Shown piece after piece: positions 1 through 11,289 of a stretch of DNA of 64,000 nt. The stretch lies in the NCBI GenBank assembly GCA_963678705.1, contig OY783222.1, positions 62,001 to 126,000 of the forward strand, in the 5' to 3' direction. This DNA is from Panorpa germanica. Taxonomy: Eukaryota > Arthropoda > Insecta > Mecoptera > Panorpidae. How positions within the stretch are numbered: the stretch's first letter is position 1; every line of letters starts with the position of its first letter. A model generated the notes under the pieces. It had not been told where the DNA came from. It did no database searches and was given only the letters and a program-made list of their open reading frames with translations. The position numbers were made by a program, and so were the translations under genes.

Positions 1-848
1 TATATGAAATATATTTTCAATATCGCTTTCTGTTTTCGAGCTAATAGCGTGTCAAGGGTTTCATAATAGAAATATTCTAAAATGGTTTCTAAATTTAAAA
101 TCAGCAAGAAAAAGTACGTCCAAAAGCATATTTAGAAGTTAAAATAAAACATTTTAATTTTTGAATAGAACAGTAGTTTTACAAGAGGTTAAAATTTAAA
201 ATTTTATAAAAGTTATTGGTCCTGATTGAAAAATTTATTACTGTTCTCAACGTAAAATGTTCTGCTGATGCTATATATGAAATTTATTTTTTAATATGGC
301 ACTCTGTTTTCGAGCTATTAGCGTTTCAAGGGTTACATAATAGAACTATTCTAAAATTGTTTCATGATTTGAAATCAGCAAGAAAAAGTACGTCCATAAG
401 AATATTTAAAAGTTAAAAAATAATTTTTAAATTTTTTGAATAAAACAGGAAATTTGCAAGGGGTTAATTTTTAAAATTTTATAAAAGTTATTGGTCCTGA
501 TTAAAAAATTTATTACTCTTCTTAACGTAATATGTTATGGTGATCCTATATATGCAAATTATTTTTTAATATCGTTTTCTGTTTTCGAGCTATTAGCGTT
601 TTAAGGGTTACATAATTAGAATATTCTAAAATGGTTTCTAGATTTAAAATCAGCAAGAAAAAGTACGTCCAAAAGCATATTTAGAAGTTAAAATTTTTTT
701 TTTATATTTTTTGAATTAAAATGGATATTTGCAAGGGGTAACCTTTAAAATTTTATAAAAGTTATTGGTCCTGATTGAAGAATTTATTACTGTTCTTAAC
801 GTAAAATGATATGCTGATGCTATATATAAAATTTATTTTTCAATATCG
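1..848. repeat. Diverged ~275-bp satellite monomers
   Basis: Three monomers of about 265-282 bp can be followed by the recurring core ctgttttcgagctattagcg (near 30, 305, 570, next at 850). Each monomer carries the same order of landmarks: the core, a cataatagaa-type block, a cagcaagaaaaagtacgtcc block, a poly-A/T tract and tattggtcctgatt. They differ by substitutions and small indels. They form the older edge of the satellite that becomes regular to the right. The open frame at 216-416 is simply a frame of the repeat. Confidence 0.85.
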
Positions 849-3190
849 CTTTCTGTTTTCGAGCTATTAGCGTTTCAAGGGTTACATAATAGAAATATTC
901 TAAAATTGTTTCATGATTTAAAATCAGCAAGAAAAAGTACGTCCAAACACATATTTATAAGTTAAAAAAAAAACATTTAATTTTTTGAATAAAATAGGAA
1001 TTTTACAAGGGGATAACCTTTAAAATTTTATAAATGTTATTGGTCCTGTTTAAAAATTTATTACTTTTCTTAGCGTAAAATGTTATGCTGATGCTATACA
1101 TGCAGTTTATTTTTTAGTACCGCTTTCTGTTTTCGAAATATTAGCGTTTCCGGGGTTACATAATAGAAATATTATAAAATGGTTTCTAGATTTAAAATCA
1201 GCAGGAAAAAGTACGTCCAAAAGCATATTTAAAAGTTGAAATTTTTTTTTTTATATTTTTTGAATAAAACAGGAATTTTACTAGGGGTTAACCTTTAAAA
1301 TTTTAAAAAATTTATTGGTCCTGATTGAAAAATTTATTACTGTTCTTAACGTAAAATGATATGCTGATGCTATATATAAAATTTATTTTTCAATATCGCT
1401 TTCTGTTTTCGAGCTATTAGCGTTTCAAGGGTTACATAATAGAAATATTCTAAAATTGTTTCATGATTTAAAATCAGCAAGAAAAAGTACGTCCAAACAC
1501 ATATTTATAAGTTAAAAAAAAAACATTTAATTTTTTGAATAAAATAGGAATTTTACAAGGGTGATAACCTTTAAAATTTTATAAATGTTATTGGTCCTGT
1601 TTAAAAATTTATTACTTTTCTTAGCGTAAAATGTTATGCTGATGCTATACATGCAGTTTATTTTTTAGTACCGCTTTCTGTTTTCGAAATATTAGCGTTT
1701 CCGGGGTTACATAATAGAAATATTATAAAATGGTTTCTAGATTTAAAATCAGCAGGAAAAAGTACGTCCAAAAGCATATTTAAAAGTTGAAATTTTTTTT
1801 TTTATATTTTTTGAATAAAACAGGAATTTTACTAGGGGTTAACCTTTAAAATTTTAAAAAATTTATTGGTCCTGATTGAAAAATTTATTACTGTTCTTAA
1901 CGTAAAATGATATGCTGATGCTATATATAAAATTTATTTTTCAATATCGCTTTCTGTTTTCGAGCTATTAGCGTTTCAAGGGTTACATAATAGAAATATT
2001 CTAAAATTGTTTCATGATTTAAAATCAGCAAGAAAAAGTACGTCCAAACACATATTTATAAGTTAAAAAAAAAACATTTAATTTTTTGAATAAAATAGGA
2101 ATTTTACAAGGGTGATAACCTTTAAAATTTTATAAATGTTATTGGTCCTGTTTAAAAATTTATTACTTTTCTTAGCGTAAAATGTTATGCTGATGCTATA
2201 CATGCAGTTTATTTTTTAGTACCGCTTTCTGTTTTCGAAATATTAGCGTTTCCGGGGTTACATAATAGAAATATTATAAAATGGTTTCTAGATTTAAAAT
2301 CAGCAGGAAAAAGTACGTCCAAAAGCATATTTAAAAGTTGAAATTTTTTTTTTTATATTTTTTGAATAAAACAGGAATTTTACTAGGGGTTAACCTTTAA
2401 AATTTTAAAAAATTTATTGGTCCTGATTGAAAAATTTATTACTGTTCTTAACGTAAAATGATATGCTGATGCTATATATAAAATTTATTTTTCAATATCG
2501 CTTTCTGTTTTCGAGCTATTAGCGTTTCAAGGGTTACATAATAGAAATATTCTAAAATTGTTTCATGATTTAAAATCAGCAAGAAAAAGTACGTCCAAAC
2601 ACATATTTATAAGTTAAAAAAAAAACATTTAATTTTTTGAATAAAATAGGAATTTTACAAGGGTGATAACCTTTAAAATTTTATAAATGTTATTGGTCCT
2701 GTTTAAAAATTTATTACTTTTCTTAGCGTAAAATGTTATGCTGATGCTATACATGCAGTTTATTTTTTAGTACCGCTTTCTGTTTTCGAAATATTAGCGT
2801 TTCCGGGGTTACATAATAGAAATATTATAAAATGGTTTCTAGATTTAAAATCAGCAGGAAAAAGTACGTCCAAAAGCATATTTAAAAGTTGAAATTTTTT
2901 TTTTTATATTTTTTGAATAAAACAGGAATTTTACTAGGGGTTAACCTTTAAAATTTTAAAAAATTTATTGGTCCTGATTGAAAAATTTATTACTGTTCTT
3001 AACGTAAAATGATATGCTGATGCTATATATAAAATTTATTTTTCAATATCGCTTTCTGTTTTCGAGCTATTAGCGTTTCAAGGGTTACATAATAGAAATA
3101 TTCTAAAATTGTTTCATGATTTAAAATCAGCAAGAAAAAGTACGTCCAAACACATATTTATAAGTTAAAAAAAAAACATTTTATTTTTGG
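849..3190. repeat. 551-bp higher-order satellite (dimers of ~275 bp)
   Basis: Two monomer types alternate, one with the core followed by gctattagcgtttcaagg and one with aatattagcgtttccgggg. The first type recurs at about 849, 1399, 1950, 2501 and 3052, and the second at about 1123, 1674, 2225 and 2776. The spacing is 551 bp, or 550 in the first dimer, which lacks one base in the gggtgataacc block. Copies are almost identical, so this part was homogenised recently. The array stops near 3187, where the sequence changes into a Tc1 transposase fragment. Confidence 0.93.
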
Positions 3191-3208
3191 AACAAAAGAA
3201 AACCTAAC

Positions 3209-3613
3209 ATGGAATTAAATAAAGAAAATTTAGTTCCGATGGTAAAATACGGTGTTGGTTTTGTTTTGGCTTGGGGTTGTATAAGTGGTACAGGAATGAG
3301 AAAACTTGCATTTATTGATGGAATCATGGATCAAAAATTGTATATTCAAAAATTGTATAGTGATATCTTAAAGGAGAATCTTCACGCCAATGTGACAGAA
3401 ATGGGTTTTAATAATGGTTGGATATTTTTACAAAATAACAATCCGAAACACACATCGTGGAATACTAAGATGTGGATCCTTTTCAACCCTCTAAAACACC
3501 TTGTAATGCCTTCTCAATCACCCGATAATAATGTTATAGAGCATGTGTGTGTGTTATTATCTCTACAAAAAAATTCGAACATGATGAGAGACATAACGTT
3601 GAAATTTGGATAA
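3209..3613 (+). pseudogene. Tc1/mariner transposase, C-terminal fragment, inactive
   Basis: The 134-codon frame matches the second half of a Tc1-type (DD34E) transposase, the enzyme that cuts and pastes TIR transposons. Recognisable blocks in order are AWGCISGTGMRKLAFIDG, the region around the second catalytic aspartate, here FLQNNNPKHTS, and the SPDNNVIEH block that contains the glutamate. In active relatives the second block reads QDNDPKHT-like, so the second catalytic Asp is replaced by Asn. The DNA-binding half and the first catalytic Asp are missing because the satellite abuts the fragment at about 3187. The end of the frame also departs from family sequence. It is a dead fragment; no terminal inverted repeat is seen on the left. 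Confidence 0.85.
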
Positions 3614-3781
3614 TGGGCTCTCTATAGACGGTCTTAAAGATAAACTTTAAAAATCTTCTAGTTTCCAGTGGCGGCGGGCGTCGAGGTCCTAAAACGAGAA
3701 ATATAGCAATCATAGCAATTTATTTTGCTCGTACCAAATATTCTCTCTGCCTTTTATACATGACCGTTTATAGAGACTCTC
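3608..3781. repeat. Short inverted repeat pair
   Basis: The block ctctctatagacggtc near 3611-3626 is repeated in inverted orientation as gaccgtttatagagactc near 3762-3779. The pair encloses about 135 bp and overlaps the left end of the next element. It may be the ends of a small non-autonomous transposon or a nested insertion. No transposase is present. Confidence 0.45.
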
Positions 3782-4407
3782 CACATACTAAATTTCAAAA
3801 TTGACCTCTATTGCAAAGCTGTTCTTGCCATCACTTCCCCAAATTCGCGCCGCTGCTGAGGTACTGAGTTATTTTTTTTCGCAATTATGGCAAATATGCA
3901 CATACATAGTTTTTATTTTGTATTTGGAATTATTGACTATCTCTCCTCTACTCCTCTTCCTCCCGTCCGATTTCGGAGCACTTTGCCTACAAACGCACCA
4001 AATATCAATCCAATTCTTCTATTGCATGTAATTTGAATATCTAACATATTGAGAACTATTCTGCTTCTATGTAGTATTCTATATGCAAGTTATCAACAAA
4101 TATGTACCTCTATATTGTTCTTATCATCAGTTTATCACCCCTGCCCTAAAGAACACTTACACTTAAGAAATGTAGTTTCTTTATATTTTTATTGTTATTG
4201 TCACTCTATATCTGCATACTAAATTACATCTTTGTATTAATATTTTACCCCCCACATACTTCCGCTACTGAACAAATTTGTCAAATTTTAGCCCGGGGAT
4301 CTATTTTGTTTGTATCTAACAATATATATTCTAAACTATTTTCTTTCATCTCTATATATTTGATATTTCTGGTTTTTGGCTCTCAGCGCCCGCCGCCTCT
4401 GGAAATT
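3661..4407. mobile_element. Non-autonomous element with GC-rich ~40-bp terminal inverted repeats
   Basis: The left end, tttccagtggcggcgggcg, and the right end read on the other strand, tttccagaggcggcgggcg, match over about 40 bp, including a shared agaaatat block further in. The ends are strikingly GC-rich in AT-rich surroundings. The ~740-bp interior has only short frames (3801-4031, 4192-4422) with no recognisable protein. I see no clear target-site duplication, so the superfamily is open; the CAGTGGCG-like end is compatible with several cut-and-paste families. Confidence 0.55.
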
Positions 4408-4560
4408 TGCAGTTTTCTATAGTTTCTATACATAGGGCCACGTCCAAAATTTCAATGTTCTAGCTCTGTTGCGACATTGCCCTCAAAAATTCACGCCGCT
4501 ACTGAATTAAAATTTTGGTATTCCAATTATTGGCAAACACGCACAATTAGTATCTCAATA
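3781..4560. repeat. Diverged direct repeat of ~130 bp
   Basis: The stretch at about 3781-3915 (landmarks aaatttcaaaattg, cccaaattcgcgccgctgctg, ttatggcaaatatgcacata) recurs in diverged form at about 4440-4560 (aaatttcaatgttc, aaaattcacgccgctactg, attggcaaacacgcaca). The second copy lies just outside the right inverted repeat of the preceding element, so related elements are probably nested or adjacent here. Confidence 0.55.
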
Positions 4561-5159
4561 TATCATACTCCAAGTTTTAATATTATTTTTTCAATATTTC
4601 TGGCTTTTACTGTCTCAAAGTGATGTGATCGAAGTGATGACGTCACATACCAATGACTGAAACGCTGTATATTTAGGCGGCATTGGCTTAATCCGATTGA
4701 ATGATTAAAAATAAGTAATTTCCATATAAATATATCCTAACTTTTAACTAAGAAGAAATGGTAACACCGTTCAAAAAGTACGTGCATTTAAACTATATAT
4801 TGTAATTCTGGAAAATATGTCAAATATTTCCGCAGATAATTTAAAAAGCAGTCAACTAGAGTAAATACCGGTTATGTGCCGGTAACGTTGGAAATGGCAT
4901 ATAGTCAGTGAAATTCAAAATAAAAACAGATCATACTTCAAGAAATGAATAAAGGCAGTTTGACACCTAAATTTTTTTCTTGTCACAGCTTTGTCAAACT
5001 TATTACTTTTTACCAATATTTAATTTGACTTTGAATTAATATGAATTTGACATTAATTACATGTAATTCTTAATTATTAAACTATTATATGCATCAAAAA
5101 ATAATTGCATTAAAATCATTAAATTAGGAATTAAGAAATTCACTTTAAAAAGTACAGTC
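4561..5159. other. AT-rich stretch, nothing assigned
   Basis: No sustained reading frame, structured RNA or clear repeat end is visible. Another atttctggcttttactgtctc block near 4600 echoes one at 4367, suggesting more of the same relic family. Confidence 0.4.
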
Positions 5160-5395
5160 TCGATAAATGTTCATCCTTCCTATATTTCGTGTTTCGCATT
5201 ACCGAGAGTTACACCTTTTGCATTAGCGGTACGTCATGTACCTCCTTAAACAATCGAAAGTCGGTTTTCAACCCGTAGACCTTGCCATCCCTATTAAATC
5301 GTCACTGCCTTATCAAAGATATTGCCGGCCGTTCTATACGCGACTGATGCTCTGGACGCGACGTGGTCAGAATACTTATCAGGTTTATATTATAA
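5160..5395 (-). other. Higher-complexity block, possible exon or relic
   Basis: This ~230-bp block is less AT-rich than its surroundings. On the minus strand it reads in short open stretches, one ending ...PAISLIRQ-stop and, after a change of frame, one containing RDGKVYGLKTDF. Two short frames in different phases suggest a decayed coding or retroelement fragment. I do not recognise the family. It lies about 1.5 kb downstream (minus strand) of the possible signal-peptide exon at 6887-6984, but no joining can be shown. Confidence 0.25.
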
Positions 5396-5947
5396 TTACA
5401 ATACTTTACTTTTATGCATTTGATAGCTATAGGTATCATAAATATCAATGAAGGAATAAAATAATAAATACCCCTCCAGTAAATTATAATCAGAATCCCA
5501 ATGTACATTTATTTACTATACATATTTATATACATTTACAAAATAAACATTTTACAAAAGTAAATACAAGTAAAATATATATTTAAATAATATTTTTTAT
5601 AGCATATAAATCCAGACCCTTCGGTATACAATTCTTTTTATGATGGTTCGTTTCTGTTTTATCGAACCTTTAAGACAAAATATTAAGCGAAAAGCATAAA
5701 AATGTATTACAACTTGTTAACAAAAATCCATATTTCCGAATTATCAATAAATGTGAAACGTATTATTAGTTTTTCATTGTTATTTGACAAAGTTTCCAGT
5801 ACATTATTTCACAACATTTCATATTGAATTTGTGAATTTGAAGCAAAGAAATTAGATTTAAATAAATACGTACACTACAAACGAAGCGAAGATATATTTC
5901 ATACATAGAATAAATTCACAAGAAGAATATTTTATGCACAAGCCGTG

Positions 5948-6067
5948 CTATGAAAGATATTCAACGCATGCGCAGTATTGTAATGGTTTGAATTTCAGTC
6001 TCGTATCAAGAGATGATGCACCAACGACGATTGCAAGTATAACTACAAACAATGAACAGTGAGTCAT
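5948..6067 (-). CDS. Possible small secreted peptide (39 codons)
   Basis: A minus-strand frame starts with Met and runs MTHCSLFVVILAIVVGASS, a textbook signal peptide with a short polar start, a hydrophobic core and small residues at a likely cleavage site. About twenty more residues follow to a stop, including one CAC pair of cysteines. It could be a tiny secreted peptide, the first exon of a larger gene, or chance in AT-rich DNA. No splice donor is obvious before the stop. I do not recognise a family and rate it low. Confidence 0.22.
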   Translation of the reverse strand: MTHCSLFVVILAIVVGASSLDTRLKFKPLQYCACVEYLS

Positions 6068-6470
6068 GAAGTTATTAAGTCAATATTAACAACTTAACAA
6101 AAAGATAAAAATTTTGCGTATAAAAATTATTTGTGTATGTCATAAGATAGGCGTTAAAAAGAATTAGTGTATAAACAAAATATTTTTAGTTTATATAAAA
6201 TACTAAAAATATATTAGTTAATTTTTATTTGGTAAAGGGTCTTTCTTTTATACTTAACAGAAGTAGTACCTAAAAAACTAAATTATTCTGTAGTTCTTAC
6301 ATCCATCAGGAAAAGTTATCTTAAATCAATTTGGTCAGAATAGCAAGAAATTTGTGTGACGTAATTTATGGATGACCTCAAAGCAACTCATCAACACCAT
6401 GAGATTAATTTTTTAATTATTTGAAATGCTTCAGGGTGAATATTTCAATATTTAAATTCATATTAGAATA
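6068..6470. other. AT-rich stretch, nothing assigned
   Basis: No supported gene or repeat boundary is visible between the small minus-strand frame and the SINE-like copy that begins at 6471. Confidence 0.4.
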
Positions 6471-6820
6471 CTAGCTGTCTCGGCCACGCGTTGCTGTGAC
6501 TAACGTTTTTGTCATATTACATTACATAGCGCCATCTATTGAATATTTACTCAATCTAGTCAACAGATTTCGATTTACTCAACAGAATATTTACTCAATT
6601 TAGTCAACAGATGTCGCCATCATCGTCGCCCGATGTCATATGTCATATACAGATAATTAATAGACAAATAATTAGCAATAAGATAAATAAATTGAGATGT
6701 AAGCTATCCTATCTTTCAAGTTGGGTCAAACTGCACACGGTGTACAAATTTCATTAAAATCGGTTAAGTAGTTTAGGAGTCCATAGCGGACAACACAGTG
6801 ACACGTAATTTATATATATT
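6471..6820 (+). mobile_element. SINE-like retroelement, copy 1
   Basis: The element starts ctagctgtctcggccacgcg and ends in acgtaatttatatata. It contains the aaaatcggttaagtagttta block typical of the 3' region of insect RTE-type LINEs and SINEs mobilised by them. Internally a tactcaat...agtcaacagat module is repeated. A sister copy of identical length lies at 9698-10047 with only about three substitutions, so both inserted recently from the same source. Flanks ttagaata and ttaagata may be an imperfect target duplication. No protein is encoded. Confidence 0.75.
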
Positions 6821-6886
6821 AAGATACCAATAAATAATTAATTTGAACAATAATGCTTTAAGAATTTATTTGTAATGTGTACTCAC

Positions 6887-6984
6887 CTGATAACTTCTTG
6901 TTCACGAATTCCCACTGCTGTCTGACTCGATACGATCACAAACCACAGAATTATAATATTACATGGATTGTATTGTGTCGCCAT
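6887..6984 (-). CDS. Possible first coding exon with a signal peptide
   Basis: On the minus strand a Met-started stretch of 32 codons plus two bases, beginning MATQYNPCNIIILWFVIVSS, runs directly into a strong splice donor (cag then gtgagt). The N-terminal hydrophobic core and small residues fit a signal peptide or signal anchor. Nothing downstream on the minus strand can be joined with confidence, and a SINE-like copy sits just beyond the donor. It may be the surviving first exon of a secreted or membrane protein, possibly a relic. Family unknown. Confidence 0.3.
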
Positions 6985-7243
6985 AGCTTAGTTGTGTATT
7001 AGAACCCACGCCGTTCGATTGGAGTGCAAAACAAAATAGATGAAATAATTATATATAATAGTTTTAGTTGTTGAGTTAGATGTTGACATATTTTATTAAA
7101 GTGTGTGAAATTTTTCTCGAAGAATTAATTAGTGCCTCGTACATATAACGTTTGCATAAAATCTTGTGTAAAATTAAATTTGATATGCTTAATGTTAACT
7201 TCTCTGCAATTTTAAAATCACTCAAAGCATTTTATGGCTAATG

Positions 7244-7700
7244 ACGAATAAAAATTACGCGGGAATAAAATCGCATCGGTAATTTGTATCATACTGTATA
7301 TGAAGTCGTGTGAATTTAAAATGACGAGTACGCGTACATTCTTATGCTTCCACGTGTTAGATAATGAATTATTTGTTTTCGCGCGCTTTTTGTTCGTAGC
7401 GCTGGCTTTGAAATATGAGTGCATACGTTATCAAGTAAGTAATATCTTTTCTAAATTTTTGATTTAAGATTAGTTTACTATATGTTTATATATTATCGTA
7501 TATATTCTATTAAATTATTTAAGTACTGATCGGAAAACAGGTTTTTTCCTGTAGTAATACCGCAGTACAAATATAAATCGCGCGGGAATAAGTTCACACC
7601 GCTTATTTACACTAATTTAAAACCGCCTGTGCGCATACATTCTTATGATTTCATGTGTTAGAGAATTGCGTTTCTATTTACAGTGCGGGTTTATTTTTGC
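7244..7700. repeat. Diverged direct repeat, two copies ~330 bp apart
   Basis: Landmarks acgcgggaataaaatcgca and gcgtacattcttatgcttcc in 7244-7370 recur in order as gcgcgggaataagttcaca and gcgcatacattcttatgatt in about 7577-7665. The copies are strongly diverged, so this is an old tandem duplication or two old insertions. Confidence 0.5.
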
Positions 7701-9599
7701 ACATTTTTTTTATAGGTTAATATTATAGCAGGGATGAACGTTTTGCATTATCGCCCTTGAATTTGGCGGGCTTTGGTAGTTATTAGAAAACAAATTAGAA
7801 TACCATCAAACTTGATTTTTTTAATACGCTTAACAAAATAGTACCTTTTATAAACTCTTTTTGACAATTGACCTTTCTTACCACCTGTTATCTATCGAAG
7901 ACCGAGACTCGAGGGTCTAAAAGTTCCAAATAGTATCCAAAAGTTCTTAACTGCTATCAATCGAAGTGTACACCTAAAGAAGAAACTTAGGTAATTATTC
8001 GTTATAGCCACTATTGCTTATAAATAACGACTGCATTCTCATATATTTTATGCCGCTTTTAATTTTAACGTTTTTATACGGTATATTCATTAATAAAAAG
8101 TGGTATAATGAATATTACATAGTAATATGTACAATGTACATGTTTTAAGTCTAGAACAATTCAGCATATATCATGAAAATCACCGAGGACATTTCAAATA
8201 AAATCAATGCCAGAATTAACAAATTAACACGGTTATTTTTTAATAACTTCAAGCAGTGTGGTAATGTAACTAGTTATTGTTTTTATTTAGGTAAATCTAT
8301 TTGTAACTATTGTTCATATTTTTTGGTGTAATTGAATGACTAAATTACGTTTAGTTACAAGATATTTATTTGTATAACCCAGACCGAACGATCCATTGTT
8401 TAGTATTTTTGAAGTTTTACAAGTACATCTATAAATATAATCTGTAAGCAATAAAACCTTTTCACAATAGAGGTATAAATATTTTTTTTTTTATATTTTT
8501 AAATATTTCTACTAAGTAGTATATTAAAAATAGTTTTGTGTTTAAATTACTCGTATTATATTATTTAATTTAAAAGTGGGAAACTTTTGGAACATTATAA
8601 CCATTAAATGAGATTATTTTTTATTGTAAACTTTTTCAATTAAATTATTTGTTATTTGGATTTAAATGAATAAGTACTTCAGGTCAATGTGACCTTTCAA
8701 TAGACCTTTCTAATTAAAGGATTCTAACTTAATAAAAAAAAATCATTTTAACGTAGAAACAGTTACGTTAATGTCGCACTGCGCACTGAAATATACTCAT
8801 ATATGTCATCCGCTGTTTTGAACCATTACTTATTTTTTGTGAAATGCATAATTCATTGTGGTGTAGCTCAGTATCTATCAGATATGCAAAAAAAACTGTT
8901 GTTTGCATAAATTGTAGAAATTTGAGATCTCAGATTAACAATAACTATTTTTATAACTATAGAAAAACTTTGATTTTGAATATTCACGATGCGTGCTCCT
9001 ATTATTAGGTTATTGTTATTACTCTAGGTCTAACTAAAATATTATGCATATACAAAATAAAGCGTCCGCATTGAAGTTAATAGCGCGTCTTTAAAGCTGC
9101 ATGCATCATGTCAAATGATTTTTAATTATTATTTCAATCGATAGTTTCGACAAGTGCTTTCATTTATTCACAATGGATCGATGTATCCTCTGTATTGTAA
9201 CTTTTTATCCTTCATTAGTAACTTTTAGATGTACGTCTATATTTTCCTAATCCCTTTCTCTAATGACAACACACAGTAAGTTTAAAGAATCAAAAATGAT
9301 TATTTTAATTGTAAATTTTATATAATATTACGACTAATTAAAAAATTATTTGACACTTGTTGTATAGTTTTATAAAAATAAAGAAATGGTTCACAACCAC
9401 ATTGATTGCTATGAGACAATGAACACTTATCTACTACTAATCGTCAAAATGTGTGAATTCGTAATTTGAATTGTTTAAAGGTAAATGTCGGAATATTAAA
9501 GTGTATACATATAGTAATACACAAATAAATAATTGATGCAAATGGTTAAAAATTCAATGCGAATGTAAAATAAGTAAATATGAGAATATGTATGCTAAC
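7701..9599. other. AT-rich stretch without recognisable genes
   Basis: About 1.9 kb with short frames only, no clear splice-bounded coding block and no repeat boundary that I can define on either strand. Confidence 0.45.
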
Positions 9600-9697
9600 A
9601 TTCCCCCTACTCCTGAGGGGAATGGTTCGTAAAACCTTTGACATGACGCCGAATGGTTGGTTGATGCAGCACACTCGTATTTCTCGTTTATTAATAA
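9600..9697 (-). mobile_element. Possible LTR-element 3' end (polypurine tract and LTR start)
   Basis: Read on the minus strand, a purine-rich aggagtagggggaa is followed at once by tgttagcatac. This is the arrangement at the polypurine tract and 3' LTR start of an LTR retroelement. Upstream codons (GVMSKVLRTIPL) are open but too short to identify. No second LTR was found, and the SINE-like copy begins at 9698. Weak call. Confidence 0.25.
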
Positions 9698-10047
9698 CTA
9701 GCTGTCCCGGCCACGCGTTGCTGTGCCTAACGTTTTTGTCATATTACATTACATAGCGCCATCTATTGAATATTTACTCAATCTAGTCAACAGATTTCGA
9801 TTTACTCAACAGAATATTTACTCAATCTAGTCAACAGATGTCGCCATCATCGTCGCCCGATGTCATATGTCATATACAGATAATTAATAGACAAATAATT
9901 AGCAATAAGATAAATAAATTGAGATGTAAGCTATCCTATCTTTCAAGTTGGGTCAAACTGCACACGGTGTACAAATTTCATTAAAATCGGTTAAGTAGTT
10001 TAGGAGTCCATAGCGGACAACACAGTGACACGTAATTTATATATATA
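9698..10047 (+). mobile_element. SINE-like retroelement, copy 2
   Basis: Collinear with the copy at 6471-6820 without indels; about three substitutions separate them (for example gctgtcccgg against gctgtctcgg). The copy is flanked by ttaataa on both sides (9691-9697 and near 10050), a good target-site duplication, which supports insertion by target-primed reverse transcription. It is non-coding. Confidence 0.8.
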
Positions 10048-10199
10048 AATTAATAATCTACATGAAAACAAAAAAGTGTTATTATTGTGTAACTAAATAC
10101 TATCCTAAAACAAATAAAGTACCTACTATATAGAAAACAACTACAAAATGAAACTGTGTTTAAAAAGTAATATTACGATGATAATTATATCGCATAAAC

Positions 10200-10897
10200 A
10201 AATTAGCGCTGCATTCAACCGTTCAGTAGGGAGCCGACCGCGCGAGTGAGCCGCGCGGCATGGTATCTCGTTGAGCTACACCCCCCTCCCGGCTTGCCCG
10301 CAAGCACCGCCTCTCTCCCGCCGCGCCGGCCAGCGCAGAGAGCGAGTTGGTTTTGTTTCGGAGTTATTTATCATTGTAATCTTTAAAGTTTTTTGTTGAA
10401 ATTAAGTTATGTCAAAGACAATTTTATTCACAATGAAGTACTCTTAACCAACAACATATTTATTTGAATAAAGATTAATATTATTATGTTGATACAACTT
10501 AAACAAATTATTTCGACCAAATTAGGTACCATAAAAACGGTTTTTGTGAGTTAATCTTAAAAGATAGACATATACTATCGCGGACTGTTTTTTAGATCAT
10601 TAAAAGAGCTATTATTCTTTAATACATATTTTTTGTGTATCTTGAACCGTTTTCACGGCGCACGCAACGGAAGGCTTCAAAGATGAAATAATTTCTCCCG
10701 TTTTTTACACATTTACCACTATATCTTTGCTCCTATTGGTCGTAGCGTGATGTTATATAGCCTATAGCCTTCCTCGATAACTGGACTATCCAACACAAAA
10801 AGAATTATTCAATTCGAACCAGTAGTTTCGGAGATTAGCGCGTTCAAACAAACAAACAAACAAACAAACTCTGCAGCTTTATAATATTAGTATAGAT
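10200..10897 (+). mobile_element. Non-LTR retroelement or SINE-like copy with caaa-repeat tail
   Basis: The left part, about 10200-10350, is unusually GC-rich (gccgaccgcgcgagtgagcc, cgccgcgccggccagcgc). The right part carries tatagcctatagccttcctc, aaccagtagtttcggagatt and a run of caaa units before ctctgcagctttataatatt. Those right-end blocks match what I recall of abundant lepidopteran retroelement 3' ends. No protein frame is present, so it is non-autonomous or 5'-truncated. The left edge is placed at the composition change and is approximate. Confidence 0.5.
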
Positions 10898-11289
10898 TGT
10901 AAATATTTTTCTTATTTTTTTTTCTTATTATTTAACATGTTAAAATGCTTATACTTATAATTAAACATAATCCTGTAATAGTTAGTATTTATATAATAGT
11001 TTTACATATCTATGTTAGATTCTTTTCGAGATTTTAATTCACGATATTGTTTTCTTGAATATCATTGAATTCGTCTAGTTTGATGTTAAAATCTAGATTT
11101 TCGATTTGTTTATATAATTCGTTGTTCTGTAAATAATTCTCATTAGACAACAATAAATATTTCTTAGAAAGGATTATTGTTTGTTGAAGGGAAAGGTGTT
11201 TTACAGGTATAGAGTACTGGTGATAATTTTATAGGTTATCTTTTATTTAAATAGGATTTGTTGTTAAATCGTAGATTCATTATCTTCTG
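10898..11289. other. AT-rich spacer
   Basis: No supported gene. The right part probably belongs to the decayed gypsy element that becomes recognisable at about 11290 on the minus strand. Confidence 0.35.

Noticed and set aside
1-3190. CRISPR array or bacterial origin
   Set aside because: The repeats are ~275 bp with no short repeat/spacer pattern, and the window is plainly eukaryotic with spliced genes and retroelements.
7218-7424. 68-codon minus-strand frame
   Set aside because: It overlaps a diverged non-coding direct repeat and shows no domain or composition typical of protein.
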